Part shown: piece after piece, positions 45,239-52,378 of the stretch
Layout of the letters: each line of letters starts with the position of its first letter
How positions within the stretch are numbered: the first letter of the stretch is position 1
IMG/VR virus record: IMGVR_UViG_3300044825_002669
Coordinates: 36,591 to 100,590 of that record
From: a virus
DNA length: 64,000 nucleotides
Strand: one strand, 5' to 3'
Program-made: the position numbers and the translations under genes
The notes under the pieces: generated by a model
What the model saw: the letters and a program-made list of their open reading frames with translations, nothing else
Told to the model about the DNA's origin: nothing
Databases searched by the model: none

Positions 45239-46325
45239 ATATCTAGAAGAAGAAATTCCAGTTTATGATATTACGGTAGAAGGAGCTCATAATTTTTTTG
45301 CTAATAATATATTAGTTCATAATTGTCAAGAAATCACTGAACCTACTACTCCAATTCAACATATTGATGATGACAATTATTCCGAGATCGCAACTTGCAT
45401 TCTTTCTGCGATCAATGTGGGTAGAGTTAAGTCTGATGATGAACTAGAGGAACTCTGTGATCTTACGGTTCGTGCTCTAGATGAAATTATTGATTATCAA
45501 CAATATCCAGTGAAAGCGGCAGAGAATTTCACAAAGCGTCGTAGATCTCTTGGAATTGGATATATTGGTCTTGCTCACTATTTGGCAAAACTTGGATTTA
45601 AGTATGATTCACAAGAAGCATGGGATGCTGTTCATGGTCTTTCTGAGAGCTTCCAATACTATCTTCTAAAGGCATCTAATCAACTTGCCAAAGAAAAAGG
45701 ATATTGTGAGTATTTTGGTCGTACTAAGTATTCTGATGGGATTTTACCAATTGATACATACAAAAAAGAAGTAGACGAAATCACATCAATTAAACTTCAA
45801 CATGATTGGGAATCTCTTAGGTCATCTATCCTGGAACATGGACTCAGACACTCAACACTGTCCGCACAGATGCCATCGGAGAGCAGTTCCGTTGTGTCAA
45901 ACGCAACCAATGGAATCGAACCACCTAGAGGATACTTGTCCATTAAAAAATCAAAGAAAGGACCACTCAAACAAATTGTTCCACAATATCATACTCTTAA
46001 AAACAATTATACGCTACTTTGGGACATGGAGTCTAATCGTGGTTATATTAATGTTGTTTCTGTGATGCAAAAGTTCTTTGATCAGGCAATTTCTGGAAAT
46101 TGGTCCTATAATCCAGAGCATTATCCAGACAATGAGGTTCCAGTTTCTGTAATGGCGAATGACCTATTGACCACATACAAGTACGGTCACAAAACCGCAT
46201 ATTATCAAAATACTTATGATATCAAGACCGATGAGGTAGTTGAACATCCAAAACAGGAACTTAATTCGCTTTTAGATGACATTATGAGTTCAGATGAAAG
46301 TGAATGTGAAAGTTGCACAGTTTAA
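45225..46325 (+). CDS. nrdA-C: split intein C-half fused to NrdA C-terminal part
   Basis: 366 residues. Residues 1-33 are an intein C-half: block F VYDITVEGAHNFFANNILVH and the terminal HN, followed by Cys34 (base 45324) as +1 extein residue. The rest (333 residues) resumes NrdA with CQEITEPTTPIQH, the second redox Cys in IATCILSAINVG and the C-terminal CESC pair that takes electrons from thioredoxin or glutaredoxin. N- and C-exteins sum to 767 residues, close to T4 NrdA (754), and the join SNL/CQEI restores the usual active-site sequence. Confidence 0.92.
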   Translation: MLKIEYLEEEIPVYDITVEGAHNFFANNILVHNCQEITEPTTPIQHIDDDNYSEIATCILSAINVGRVKSDDELEELCDLTVRALDEIIDYQQYPVKAAENFTKRRRSLGIGYIGLAHYLAKLGFKYDSQEAWDAVHGLSESFQYYLLKASNQLAKEKGYCEYFGRTKYSDGILPIDTYKKEVDEITSIKLQHDWESLRSSILEHGLRHSTLSAQMPSESSSVVSNATNGIEPPRGYLSIKKSKKGPLKQIVPQYHTLKNNYTLLWDMESNRGYINVVSVMQKFFDQAISGNWSYNPEHYPDNEVPVSVMANDLLTTYKYGHKTAYYQNTYDIKTDEVVEHPKQELNSLLDDIMSSDESECESCTV

Positions 46326-46358
46326 TTTGTTTAAATAATCAATGTGATGGAGACTAGT

Positions 46359-47537
46359 ATGGAATTTAAAATTTCTTCAGTTGAAGAAGAAACTAAAATT
46401 AAAGGTATGACTGTTTTTAATACAGAAAAAGTTAATACGAAAAAACAACCAATGTTTTTTGGTCAGCCATTAGGAGTTCAAAGATATGATTCATACAAGT
46501 ATCCAGTTTTTGATAGACTCACCACACAACAACTAGGTTATTTCTGGAGACCCGAAGAGGTCTCTCTCCAAAAAGATCGTGGTGACTATCATACTCTTCG
46601 TCCTGAACAGAAACATATCTATACTTCTAATTTGAAGTATCAGATCATGTTAGATTCTGTTCAAGGTCGTGGACCTGGTATGGCATTTATTCCATATTGT
46701 TCACTTCCTGAGTTGGAAGCATGTATGGAAGTATGGGGGTTCATGGAGATGATTCATAGTCGCTCATACACATACATTATTAAAAATGTATATTCAGACC
46801 CAACAGAGGTCTTTGATACTATTATCGGTGACGAACGCATTCTAGAGCGTGCTAGGAGCGTCACAGAGTCTTATGATGATTTTATTAATTCAGCACAAAT
46901 TTATGGTACATCTACTGATTGGATGTATAGACTTGAAGGAGTCACAAACGCAAAGGAAACACTCAACGATGTTAAACGAAAACTCTACAGAGCAGTCGCA
47001 AATGTTAATATTCTTGAAGGTATTCGCTTCTACATTAGCTTTGCTTGTAGTTTCGCTTTTGGCGAACTTAAGCTCATGGAAGGATCCGCTAAAATCATCT
47101 CACTTATTGCAAGAGACGAAAACCAACACTTAGCACTTACTCAAAACATTCTGAATAAATGGAAAGAAGGTGACGATCCAGAAATGCAAAAAATTGCAAA
47201 AGAAGAGGAAGAATGGGTTTATAAAATGTTTGATCGTGCCGTAAACGAAGAAAAGAAGTGGGCAGATTATCTGTTCAAGGATGGCAGCATGATCGGACTT
47301 AACGATAAACTTCTTCAGCAATATGTTGAATGGATTGCAAATCGTCGCATGAAAGCAATTGGTCTTAAGCCAGTTTATGATATTCCAGCAAAAAACAATC
47401 CACTTCCTTGGACCGAACATTGGATTTCTTCCAAAGGACTACAAGTCGCTCCACAAGAAACGGAGCAGGAAACATATATTGTCGGTGGACTGAAACAAGA
47501 CATGAAAGAAGATACATTTGCTAGCTTCAAATTGTAA
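46359..47537 (+). CDS. nrdB: ribonucleotide reductase small subunit NrdB
   Basis: 392 residues from ATG 46359, chosen because GGAG lies 6 bases upstream; in-frame GTG 46344 and ATG 46347 precede it. The class I R2 fold is clear from MIHSRSYTYIIKNVY with the radical Tyr (about residue 137), the iron-ligand helix RDENQHLALTQNIL and PMFFGQPLGVQRYD at the start. It provides the tyrosyl radical for NrdA. The last coding bases lie just before a large hairpin. Confidence 0.94.
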   Translation: MEFKISSVEEETKIKGMTVFNTEKVNTKKQPMFFGQPLGVQRYDSYKYPVFDRLTTQQLGYFWRPEEVSLQKDRGDYHTLRPEQKHIYTSNLKYQIMLDSVQGRGPGMAFIPYCSLPELEACMEVWGFMEMIHSRSYTYIIKNVYSDPTEVFDTIIGDERILERARSVTESYDDFINSAQIYGTSTDWMYRLEGVTNAKETLNDVKRKLYRAVANVNILEGIRFYISFACSFAFGELKLMEGSAKIISLIARDENQHLALTQNILNKWKEGDDPEMQKIAKEEEEWVYKMFDRAVNEEKKWADYLFKDGSMIGLNDKLLQQYVEWIANRRMKAIGLKPVYDIPAKNNPLPWTEHWISSKGLQVAPQETEQETYIVGGLKQDMKEDTFASFKL

Positions 47538-47541
47538 TTTA

Positions 47542-47591
47542 AAACTGAGGTTGAATGTTATATAAATAAATATAACATTCAACCTCAGTTT
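47542..47591 (+). promoter_or_regulatory. 21-bp perfect hairpin with a consensus late promoter at its tip
   Basis: Arms 47542-47562 and 47571-47591 are perfect complements with an 8-base loop. TATAAATA occupies 47561-47568. The 3' arm ends 3 bases before the ATG of the next endonuclease. Late transcription from about 47574 would delete the 5' arm. Same plan as at 44481. Confidence 0.8.
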
Positions 47592-47594
47592 CAA

Positions 47595-48113
47595 ATGGAT
47601 AATTATATTCTTTATTATTATTTAAGGGAGGACTTTAGTTCTCCCTTTTATGTTGGTTATGGTAAACCAAGAAGAATACACGCAAAGCATTTGAGAAGTA
47701 ATGGGGCAAATCTATTGCCATCAAGAGAAAGAAGATGGATCGTAAAATCTGGATTAACTAAACAAGAAGCAATAGAACTTGAAGTAAAGCACATAGCACT
47801 TTGGAAAAGAGAATGTGATGGTGGAGTTTTATTAAATCAAAATCTTGGTGGAGAAGGAAAACCAGGAGGACAAAAAACTAAAGGATTTAGTGGTAGAAAA
47901 CATAGCGAAGAAAGTAAAAAGAAAACTTCATTAAAAGTTGCTGGTAAAAATAATCCAAGAGCAAAGAAATATATCTTCATTTCTCCAGATGGTAAAAAAT
48001 ACATTATAGAAGGTGGTGTTAAAAAGTTTTGTAAAGAAATAGGAATAACTTATGATGCGGTTTTAGGAAAGAAGAGCAAGAATACAAAAGGTTGGACTAT
48101 ATTAAACGCATAA
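47595..48113 (+). CDS. GIY-YIG homing endonuclease downstream of nrdB
   Basis: 172 residues. Nuclease core MDNYILYYYLRED with PFYVGYGKPRRIHAKHL (Tyr4, Tyr19-Gly21 variant YVG, Arg26) and the catalytic-type Glu in KQEAIELEVKHIALW. The C-terminal half has DNA-binding modules: KHSEESKKKTSLK (NUMOD-like) and GVKKFCKEIGITYDAVLGKK, a helix-turn-helix-type NUMOD repeat. Free-standing Seg/Mob-like mobile gene. A terminator-like hairpin lies 30 bases into the coding region. Confidence 0.8.
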   Translation: MDNYILYYYLREDFSSPFYVGYGKPRRIHAKHLRSNGANLLPSRERRWIVKSGLTKQEAIELEVKHIALWKRECDGGVLLNQNLGGEGKPGGQKTKGFSGRKHSEESKKKTSLKVAGKNNPRAKKYIFISPDGKKYIIEGGVKKFCKEIGITYDAVLGKKSKNTKGWTILNA

Positions 48114-48126
48114 GCTCCCTTTTTTA

Positions 48127-48133
48127 ATAAATA
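48127..48133 (+). promoter_or_regulatory. candidate late promoter box
   Basis: ATAAATA following a GCTCCCTTTTTT run, 33 bases before ATG 48166. Confidence 0.5.
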
Positions 48134-48165
48134 TATAAAGACAAACAAGAATTTTTTGTATAACA

Positions 48166-49395
48166 ATGTCAAAATACTACTTAACAGAAGCTTACGGTGA
48201 GCTATATAACCCAAGAAAAGCTGATGAGACATTCTATGAGAATCTAAGATTCGTAGATTATCTCATGCAAGAAGAGATTGAGGAAGTCATGGAATCTCTT
48301 CTCTGGGAATTTATGGATTATGGTAATAATCTTGATGAATCTTATGGTTTGATCAAAGGTGTATTTTCTGATGATGTGATTCTAGAAGAAGTATTAACTG
48401 AAGCTAGAATGACTCCAAGACAAAAGGAAGAAAGAGCGGCACGCCAGAGAAGTAATTTGCAACTAGCTGCTGGTCAAGAAGCAACTAAAAGAAGAGAAGC
48501 TAGAAAGGCTGCTGTAACTGGAGCACTCAAACAAGCCAGGGAAACCGTAGGAAAAGTAGCTTCTGGTGTAGGATCTTCTGCTATGGGAGCGATGAGATCT
48601 GGTAAAAAGGCTGCTGCTGGCGCATATGATCGTGCTAAGGGTCTTCCTGGTAAAGCCATGGCTGCTCTTAAAGGACTTGCTCGTAAAGGTGCAGCTGCAG
48701 CTATTAAATCAGGTAGATCAACCGAAAGAGCAGGAAAAGAAGCAGAAAGAACTACAGTAACTACAACTTCCACTTCTGGTGGTGGTCGTGGCGCAGCTCC
48801 ATCCACTCAAACTACAGTAGAAAAGTCAGGTGGATCTAAGCGTAGAGCAATTGGTGGGTTACTACAAAGAGCTGGAAAGGCACTTGCTGGGAAACTAAAA
48901 GCCAAACCAGATCGTATGACCAGAGGTGAATACGAAGAAAGAAAAGCTGGTAGAGCTGCTGCTGCCAGATCTGCTGTTGCTGGTACTGTCTCATCTACAG
49001 CACCAAAACCAGAAGCTAAAAAGCCTGAGCTTGGATTTAAGAAATTAGAAGCATCTGGTCAAAAGCCAGTATACAACCCAGCTGCAGCAAATCGTAGCGA
49101 AAAGAAAAGAACAGGTGGAAAACTTCCTGCTTCTAGTGCTTTGACTCCCTGGAATAAAGGTCCAGATAAGAGCGGAAAGAAATCTACTGCTCCTAGTACA
49201 ATTCAGGCAGAAAGAAGAAAGCAAATTAAATTAGCACGCACACAGAGAGAAGAATTTGAACTTCTAGCACAATATATCCTAGAAGACTTTATCAATGAAG
49301 GTTATGCTGATACTTATGAGGATGCACTTGAAATTCTAGAAAATCTTTCAGAAAATTCTATTATAGAACTTACTGAAATGTATCTAGAAGGCTGA
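48166..49395 (+). CDS. candidate packaged protein, acidic ends and basic Ala-rich core
   Basis: 409 residues. An acidic helical N-terminus (MSKYYLTEAYGELYNPRKAD, then EEIEEVMESLLWEFMDYG) ends at EEVLTEARMTPRQKEER, where LTE/Ala is a good gp21 site. Residues 85-355 are strongly basic and Ala/Gly/Lys/Arg-rich. The C-terminal 45 residues are acidic again (YILEDFINEGYADTYEDALE). The plan matches the gene at 38045. Probably a late virion protein that ends up with DNA in the head. No enzyme motif. Confidence 0.6.
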   Translation: MSKYYLTEAYGELYNPRKADETFYENLRFVDYLMQEEIEEVMESLLWEFMDYGNNLDESYGLIKGVFSDDVILEEVLTEARMTPRQKEERAARQRSNLQLAAGQEATKRREARKAAVTGALKQARETVGKVASGVGSSAMGAMRSGKKAAAGAYDRAKGLPGKAMAALKGLARKGAAAAIKSGRSTERAGKEAERTTVTTTSTSGGGRGAAPSTQTTVEKSGGSKRRAIGGLLQRAGKALAGKLKAKPDRMTRGEYEERKAGRAAAARSAVAGTVSSTAPKPEAKKPELGFKKLEASGQKPVYNPAAANRSEKKRTGGKLPASSALTPWNKGPDKSGKKSTAPSTIQAERRKQIKLARTQREEFELLAQYILEDFINEGYADTYEDALEILENLSENSIIELTEMYLEG

Positions 49396-49406
49396 TCGCC
49401 AAAAGG

Positions 49407-49431
49407 AAAGGGAGCCTCGGCTCCCTTTTTT
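49407..49431 (+). terminator. terminator between convergent genes
   Basis: AAAGGGAGC and GCTCCCTTT around CTCG with a T run. The symmetric A/T flanks allow use in both directions, serving the gene at 48166 and the minus-strand endonuclease that ends at 49430. Confidence 0.88.
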
Positions 49432-49846
49432 AGTCTTCTGATTTAATTACTATTCCGTAGATGTTATCTTTTTCAGAACTAAAGAATTTACCTTCTACAT
49501 TAGTATTGTAATAATCTTCTCTTAAAATTACATCTCGTTTAAATTGTTCCATGGTTTCATAGAAACTCATGGATTTTTTGTGTGGACAAAGATATAATAT
49601 TTCACGAAGAAATTTATCTTTGCCTAATAACTTTACATCTGCTATTAATTCATCACAAGATCCAAAGTAATCTCTCCAGTTACTTTCCTTTTTCTTTCTT
49701 CTCCCTGTTTTTCTATCTTTTCTTCTTTCCCAAAAAGTTTTCTTTCCGATATATTTTTTTTCGTTTTCCAGATTCGTGATAAGATATACAAATCCTTCCA
49801 TGCCATCTGGCACTTCATCAATAACTTTTCCTTTTATGTTCCACAC
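49430..49846 (-). CDS. GIY-YIG endonuclease, the only minus-strand gene
   Basis: 138 residues from a GTG start supported by GAGGA six bases upstream on the minus strand; no in-frame ATG precedes it. GFVYLITN with KKYIGKKTFWERR is the GIY-YIG core (Tyr21, Tyr32-Gly34). The rest includes NWRDYFGSCDELIADVKLLG and FYETMEQFKRDVILREDYYN, a widespread phage endonuclease family. An ATAAATA late box on the minus strand (49893-49899) lies about 47 bases upstream. Confidence 0.8.
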   Translation of the reverse strand: MWNIKGKVIDEVPDGMEGFVYLITNLENEKKYIGKKTFWERRKDRKTGRRKKKESNWRDYFGSCDELIADVKLLGKDKFLREILYLCPHKKSMSFYETMEQFKRDVILREDYYNTNVEGKFFSSEKDNIYGIVIKSED

Positions 49847-49875
49847 TTGACATCCTCACGACTATGGCTTATTAT
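49847..49875 (+). promoter_or_regulatory. sigma70 promoter
   Basis: TTGACA, 17 bases, TATTAT (49870-49875). It would drive the small gene at 49898. Confidence 0.7.
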
Positions 49876-49897
49876 GATTTCGAATCAAAAAGTATTT

Positions 49898-50080
49898 ATG
49901 ATCAACGATCAAGACCCAATGGAAGTTCTAGTCACTGATATTAGGGATTGGAGCATCGAAAGGTTCTCTAAATTGACTAAAAAGAATCAATTTGAAAATG
50001 CAATCGCATTAGAAGAAGAATTTTCTGAGTGGCTATCTTCGGATTTGGATGATGATATTGAAATTATCACAGTCAATTGA
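49898..50080 (+). CDS. small acidic protein
   Basis: 60 residues from ATG 49898 (earlier in-frame starts lie in or before the promoter). MINDQDPMEVLVTDIRDWSI, then FSKLTKKNQFENAIALEEEF and an Asp-rich end. No family recognised. It is expressed from its own early-type promoter and is followed by another promoter overlapping its stop. Function unknown. Confidence 0.55.
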   Translation: MINDQDPMEVLVTDIRDWSIERFSKLTKKNQFENAIALEEEFSEWLSSDLDDDIEIITVN

Positions 50081-50105
50081 CAAATTCTAAATAATCACTT
50101 ATAAT
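50077..50105 (+). promoter_or_regulatory. perfect-consensus sigma70 promoter
   Basis: TTGACA, 17 bases, TATAAT (50100-50105), beginning at the stop codon of the small gene. Transcription from about 50112 gives a 120-base leader before the endolysin gene. Confidence 0.8.
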
Positions 50106-50111
50106 GTAAAA

Positions 50112-50232
50112 TCCCTATTATGAGTAGGGTCTTTGTTATGAGATTTTGAGTGCGATTTAGAGCCGTGGGTACTGCCCCTGAGAAGGGGAAATTCTCCTTT
50201 ACCTATACGGATGTAGAGTTCTATTAAAATTA
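50112..50232 (+). promoter_or_regulatory. structured leader of the endolysin gene
   Basis: Contains hairpin CCCTA/TAGGG (50113-50129), a 9-codon ORF from ATG 50120, and a downstream part where CCCC/GGGG around TGAGAA competes with AAGGGGA/TCTCCTT. Such alternative folds suggest translational or attenuation control. No known riboswitch class recognised. Confidence 0.4.
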
Positions 50233-50898
50233 ATGCAATTTATCTTTACAGTAGCCATGCCTCTATTGGCAACGGTTACAACCACTACGGCAACACTGCC
50301 ATTCGTCAACTATAAGATGCAAGGGCCACCTCCTCCTGTTACAGGACAAGTGCCCTTTTCTATTATCAAAGAGTTTGATCTTGTAGATGAAAAGAAGACA
50401 GCAATCCGCGAGGTTGCGCCACCAAAGCCAAAAGAGAACCGGCTAATTTGTAAAGGGTGTAATGAACATGAGAATGCTACCCTGGCATTTTTCCAGGATC
50501 GTGGTATTAAAGACAGAAACGCCCTTGCTACCATCATGGGTAATATCCGTCAGGAATCAACTTTTATTCCTAACATTTGTGAGGGTGGTAGTAGGACTCA
50601 GTATCATAACTGCGGTCGTGGTTATGGTCTGATTCAATGGACATCTTCCGATCGTTATTATGGATTGGGTGATTTTGCTAAGAAGTTTGGTGGTTCTCCA
50701 TCAGCACTTCCAACGCAACTTCGTTATCTAACAACTGAGGTTCAATGGAGACGAATCGAAGACAGGATGAAAGTCCCTGGAAAGTCTATCGATCGTTACA
50801 TGGACTATGCATATAGTTGGATTGGTTGGGGACATCATGGTGCTCGTACATCATATGCACATGACTACGCTAACCGACTGATCACAGTAAAAGTTTGA
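50233..50898 (+). CDS. secreted lysozyme-like endolysin
   Basis: 221 residues. A hydrophobic N-terminus (residues 1-27, FIFTVAMPLLATVTTTTATL) looks like a signal or signal-anchor, followed by a Pro-rich linker. From about 80 the phage tail-lysozyme type domain is visible: NALATIMGNIRQEST with catalytic Glu108, GRGYGLIQWTSSDRYYGLGD and LPTQLRYLTTEVQWRR. It would cut peptidoglycan at lysis or entry. Its consensus early promoter is unusual for a lysis gene. Confidence 0.8.
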   Translation: MQFIFTVAMPLLATVTTTTATLPFVNYKMQGPPPPVTGQVPFSIIKEFDLVDEKKTAIREVAPPKPKENRLICKGCNEHENATLAFFQDRGIKDRNALATIMGNIRQESTFIPNICEGGSRTQYHNCGRGYGLIQWTSSDRYYGLGDFAKKFGGSPSALPTQLRYLTTEVQWRRIEDRMKVPGKSIDRYMDYAYSWIGWGHHGARTSYAHDYANRLITVKV

Positions 50899-50903
50899 TA
50901 TAT

Positions 50904-50928
50904 AAAGGGAGTAATTCTACTCCCTTTT
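50904..50928 (+). terminator. terminator after the endolysin gene
   Basis: AAAGGGAGTA-ATTC-TACTCCCTTT plus T. The next ATG follows 4 bases later. Confidence 0.85.
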
Positions 50929-50931
50929 CTT

Positions 50932-51228
50932 ATGTCAATAGATAATCTTCCAGATTCGGAACAAGACGCAGTAGATATAATTGCTAAAGCAGGGTATTTA
51001 AAGGCATCTAATGATAAATTGGAAGTATCATTAGAATCATCAAATACAATTAACATTCAACCTAAAGGGAATGTATTTGGTGCAAAAATTAAAGTAGAAG
51101 AAAATGGAGATATAACACCTATATTAACATTTGACACAAAAAAACTTCGTGATAAAAAAGATAGAATTGATGTGGAAGGAACAGTAGATGCGGCTTTAAA
51201 AGATTTTTGGGAAAATCAAAATGTTTAA
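50932..51228 (+). CDS. small hypothetical protein
   Basis: 98 residues, acidic: MSIDNLPDSEQDAVDIIAKA, a beta-rich middle (NTINIQPKGNVFGAKIKVEE) and VDAALKDFWENQNV. It overlaps the next gene by 8 bases. No known domain. Its mRNA start is unclear because a terminator lies directly before it. Confidence 0.6.
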   Translation: MSIDNLPDSEQDAVDIIAKAGYLKASNDKLEVSLESSNTINIQPKGNVFGAKIKVEENGDITPILTFDTKKLRDKKDRIDVEGTVDAALKDFWENQNV

Positions 51229-51661
51229 AATCTTTGAAGTTAAAGAAGGAAAATTAAAAGTTTTACCGTCCATACGAATAAAAAATATTAAAGGATTTTT
51301 TATTGGTTCTATAGTTATTATAATAATTGCTTCTTTATCTGGTTGGATGAATATCAATGAAAAAGATTTGTGGAAGATATATCATCTTCTGATTGAAAGA
51401 TTAAATTTAAAACAAGAGATCCCAGAAATAATTGATAATCAAAAAAGAATAGATGCAAAAGTAGAACTTGAAGTTGAATCAGCATTGACGAAAGTTACCC
51501 CAGAGTATGATAGAATCATACAAGATGCAGACAAAAAGTACAAACCTATATACAGTGAACTTGACATAGATGAATCAGTGTGCTACACTGATGAATGTAA
51601 ATCACTTGGTGGGGAAATGCGGTTATGTGCTCCATGGGTTGACAGCTGCACGAAACATTGA
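51221..51661 (+). CDS. inner-membrane anchored protein with Cys-rich end
   Basis: 146 residues. One membrane segment at about 25-42 (GFFIGSIVIIIIASLSGW), then a charged helix (about 60-110) and a C-terminus with four Cys (VCYTDECKSLG and LCAPWVDSCTKH). Topology N-in/C-out with periplasmic disulfides would suit a spanin-like or receptor-blocking role near the endolysin, but this is inference. Confidence 0.6.
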   Translation: MFKIFEVKEGKLKVLPSIRIKNIKGFFIGSIVIIIIASLSGWMNINEKDLWKIYHLLIERLNLKQEIPEIIDNQKRIDAKVELEVESALTKVTPEYDRIIQDADKKYKPIYSELDIDESVCYTDECKSLGGEMRLCAPWVDSCTKH

Positions 51662-51675
51662 TATACTTCTTACAT

Positions 51676-51757
51676 CCTCGTTTGGCGTAATCGGTAGCCG
51701 CAGCGGTCTCAAAAACCGCTTCTGAAAGGAGTCCCAGTTCGAGTCTGGGAACGAGGA
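51676..51757 (+). tRNA. tRNA-Leu (CAA)
   Basis: 82 bases. Acceptor CCTCGTT/AACGAGG, discriminator A, anticodon stem GCGGT/ACCGC with loop CTCAAAA giving CAA, a long variable arm (class II) and T-stem CCCAG/CTGGG with TTCGAGT. Confidence 0.9.
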
Positions 51758-51758
51758 C

Positions 51759-51791
51759 TTGACAATTTTGACTTTATGTCTTATGATTGTC
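51759..51791 (+). promoter_or_regulatory. tRNA promoter with dyad, copy 1
   Basis: TTGACA, 17 bases, TATGAT (51782-51787). GACAAT (51761-51766) and ATTGTC (51786-51791) are inverted repeats 19 bases apart. tRNA-Tyr begins 8 bases after the -10 box. Confidence 0.75.
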
Positions 51792-51795
51792 TTAT

Positions 51796-51877
51796 GGGTA
51801 GGTGTCCGAGTGGTTAATGGAGGCGGACTGTAAATCCGCTGGCTCTGCCTACGGGGGTTCAAATCCCTCCCTGCCCA
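51796..51877 (+). tRNA. tRNA-Tyr (GTA)
   Basis: 82 bases, class II. Acceptor GGGTAGG/CCTGCCC (one G-U), anticodon stem GCGGA/TCCGC with loop CTGTAAA, T-loop TTCAAAT. Confidence 0.92.
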
Positions 51878-51878
51878 C

Positions 51879-51911
51879 TTGACAATCAAATCCTTAACTG
51901 GTATGATTGTC
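51879..51911 (+). promoter_or_regulatory. tRNA promoter with dyad, copy 2
   Basis: TTGACA, 17 bases, TATGAT (51902-51907), with the same GACAAT-N19-ATTGTC dyad (51881-51886 and 51906-51911). Confidence 0.75.
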
Positions 51912-51913
51912 TT

Positions 51914-51993
51914 ATGAGCAACGGAGGTCCACACTTCGTATAAGTCTCACCCCTCCCATGCCTCTCAACGATGCACAAACAGGGAGGTCTCTT
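51914..51993 (+). ncRNA. structured leader RNA before tRNA-Arg
   Basis: In copies 1 and 3 of this promoter the tRNA starts 8-10 bases after the -10 box, but here about 80 non-tRNA bases come first. CCTCCC (51952-51957) can pair either with upstream GGAGG (51923-51927) or with downstream GGGAGG (51982-51987), so two exclusive hairpins are possible. Not a recognisable tRNA. Confidence 0.35.
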
Positions 51994-52066
51994 GGGCAAG
52001 TAGCATAATGGATAATGCAGCATCCTTCTAAGATGTCGATTGGGGGTTCGAGTCCCTCCTTGCCTG
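51994..52066 (+). tRNA. tRNA-Arg (TCT)
   Basis: 73 bases. Acceptor GGGCAAG/CTTGCCT (terminal G-U), anticodon stem GCATC/GATGT with loop CTTCTAA, T-loop TTCGAGT. It would read AGA, a frequent codon in this genome. A GGAGA/TCTCC hairpin (52069-52081) follows and may guide 3' processing. Confidence 0.88.
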
Positions 52067-52176
52067 TTGGAGATTATCTCCATATATAAAAGTGATAGAG
52101 GGTAAGTCCCTGTTATATCCTTATGAGGTATATCACACTTACTCCATCTCATTTAAATATTGTATTTTCTTAAATC

Positions 52177-52368
52177 ATGGCAAAAAACAAAACAATCAAC
52201 ACTTCTTATGATCTTGGTTATTCTGCCAGGAATGAAAATCATGATACAATTCGTGATATTCGAATTAATTTTGAAAATCCTGATAGTGAATTTCTTATGG
52301 AGAATCTAAATACTTGGCTTCGAGCAATTGGTGTTGATCTTGAGGTTGTAGTAAAGAAGGTGGTTTGA
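52177..52368 (+). CDS. small hypothetical protein in the tRNA region
   Basis: 63 residues: MAKNKTINTSYDLGYSARNE, then IRINFENPDSEFLMENLNTW and a hydrophobic end VDLEVVVKKVV. No domain recognised. The 110 bases before it hold the inverted repeat GTGATA/TATCAC (52092-52097, 52131-52136) and no clear promoter. Confidence 0.55.
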   Translation: MAKNKTINTSYDLGYSARNENHDTIRDIRINFENPDSEFLMENLNTWLRAIGVDLEVVVKKVV

Positions 52369-52378
52369 TTTATCTAGT

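Noticed and set aside
50112-50232. TPP or glutamine riboswitch
   Set aside because: A CTGAGA string and a CGGATGTAG string are suggestive, but the rest of either consensus is missing.
51623-52152. Minus-strand ORFs across the tRNA genes
   Set aside because: They run through well-formed tRNA genes and have no initiation signals.
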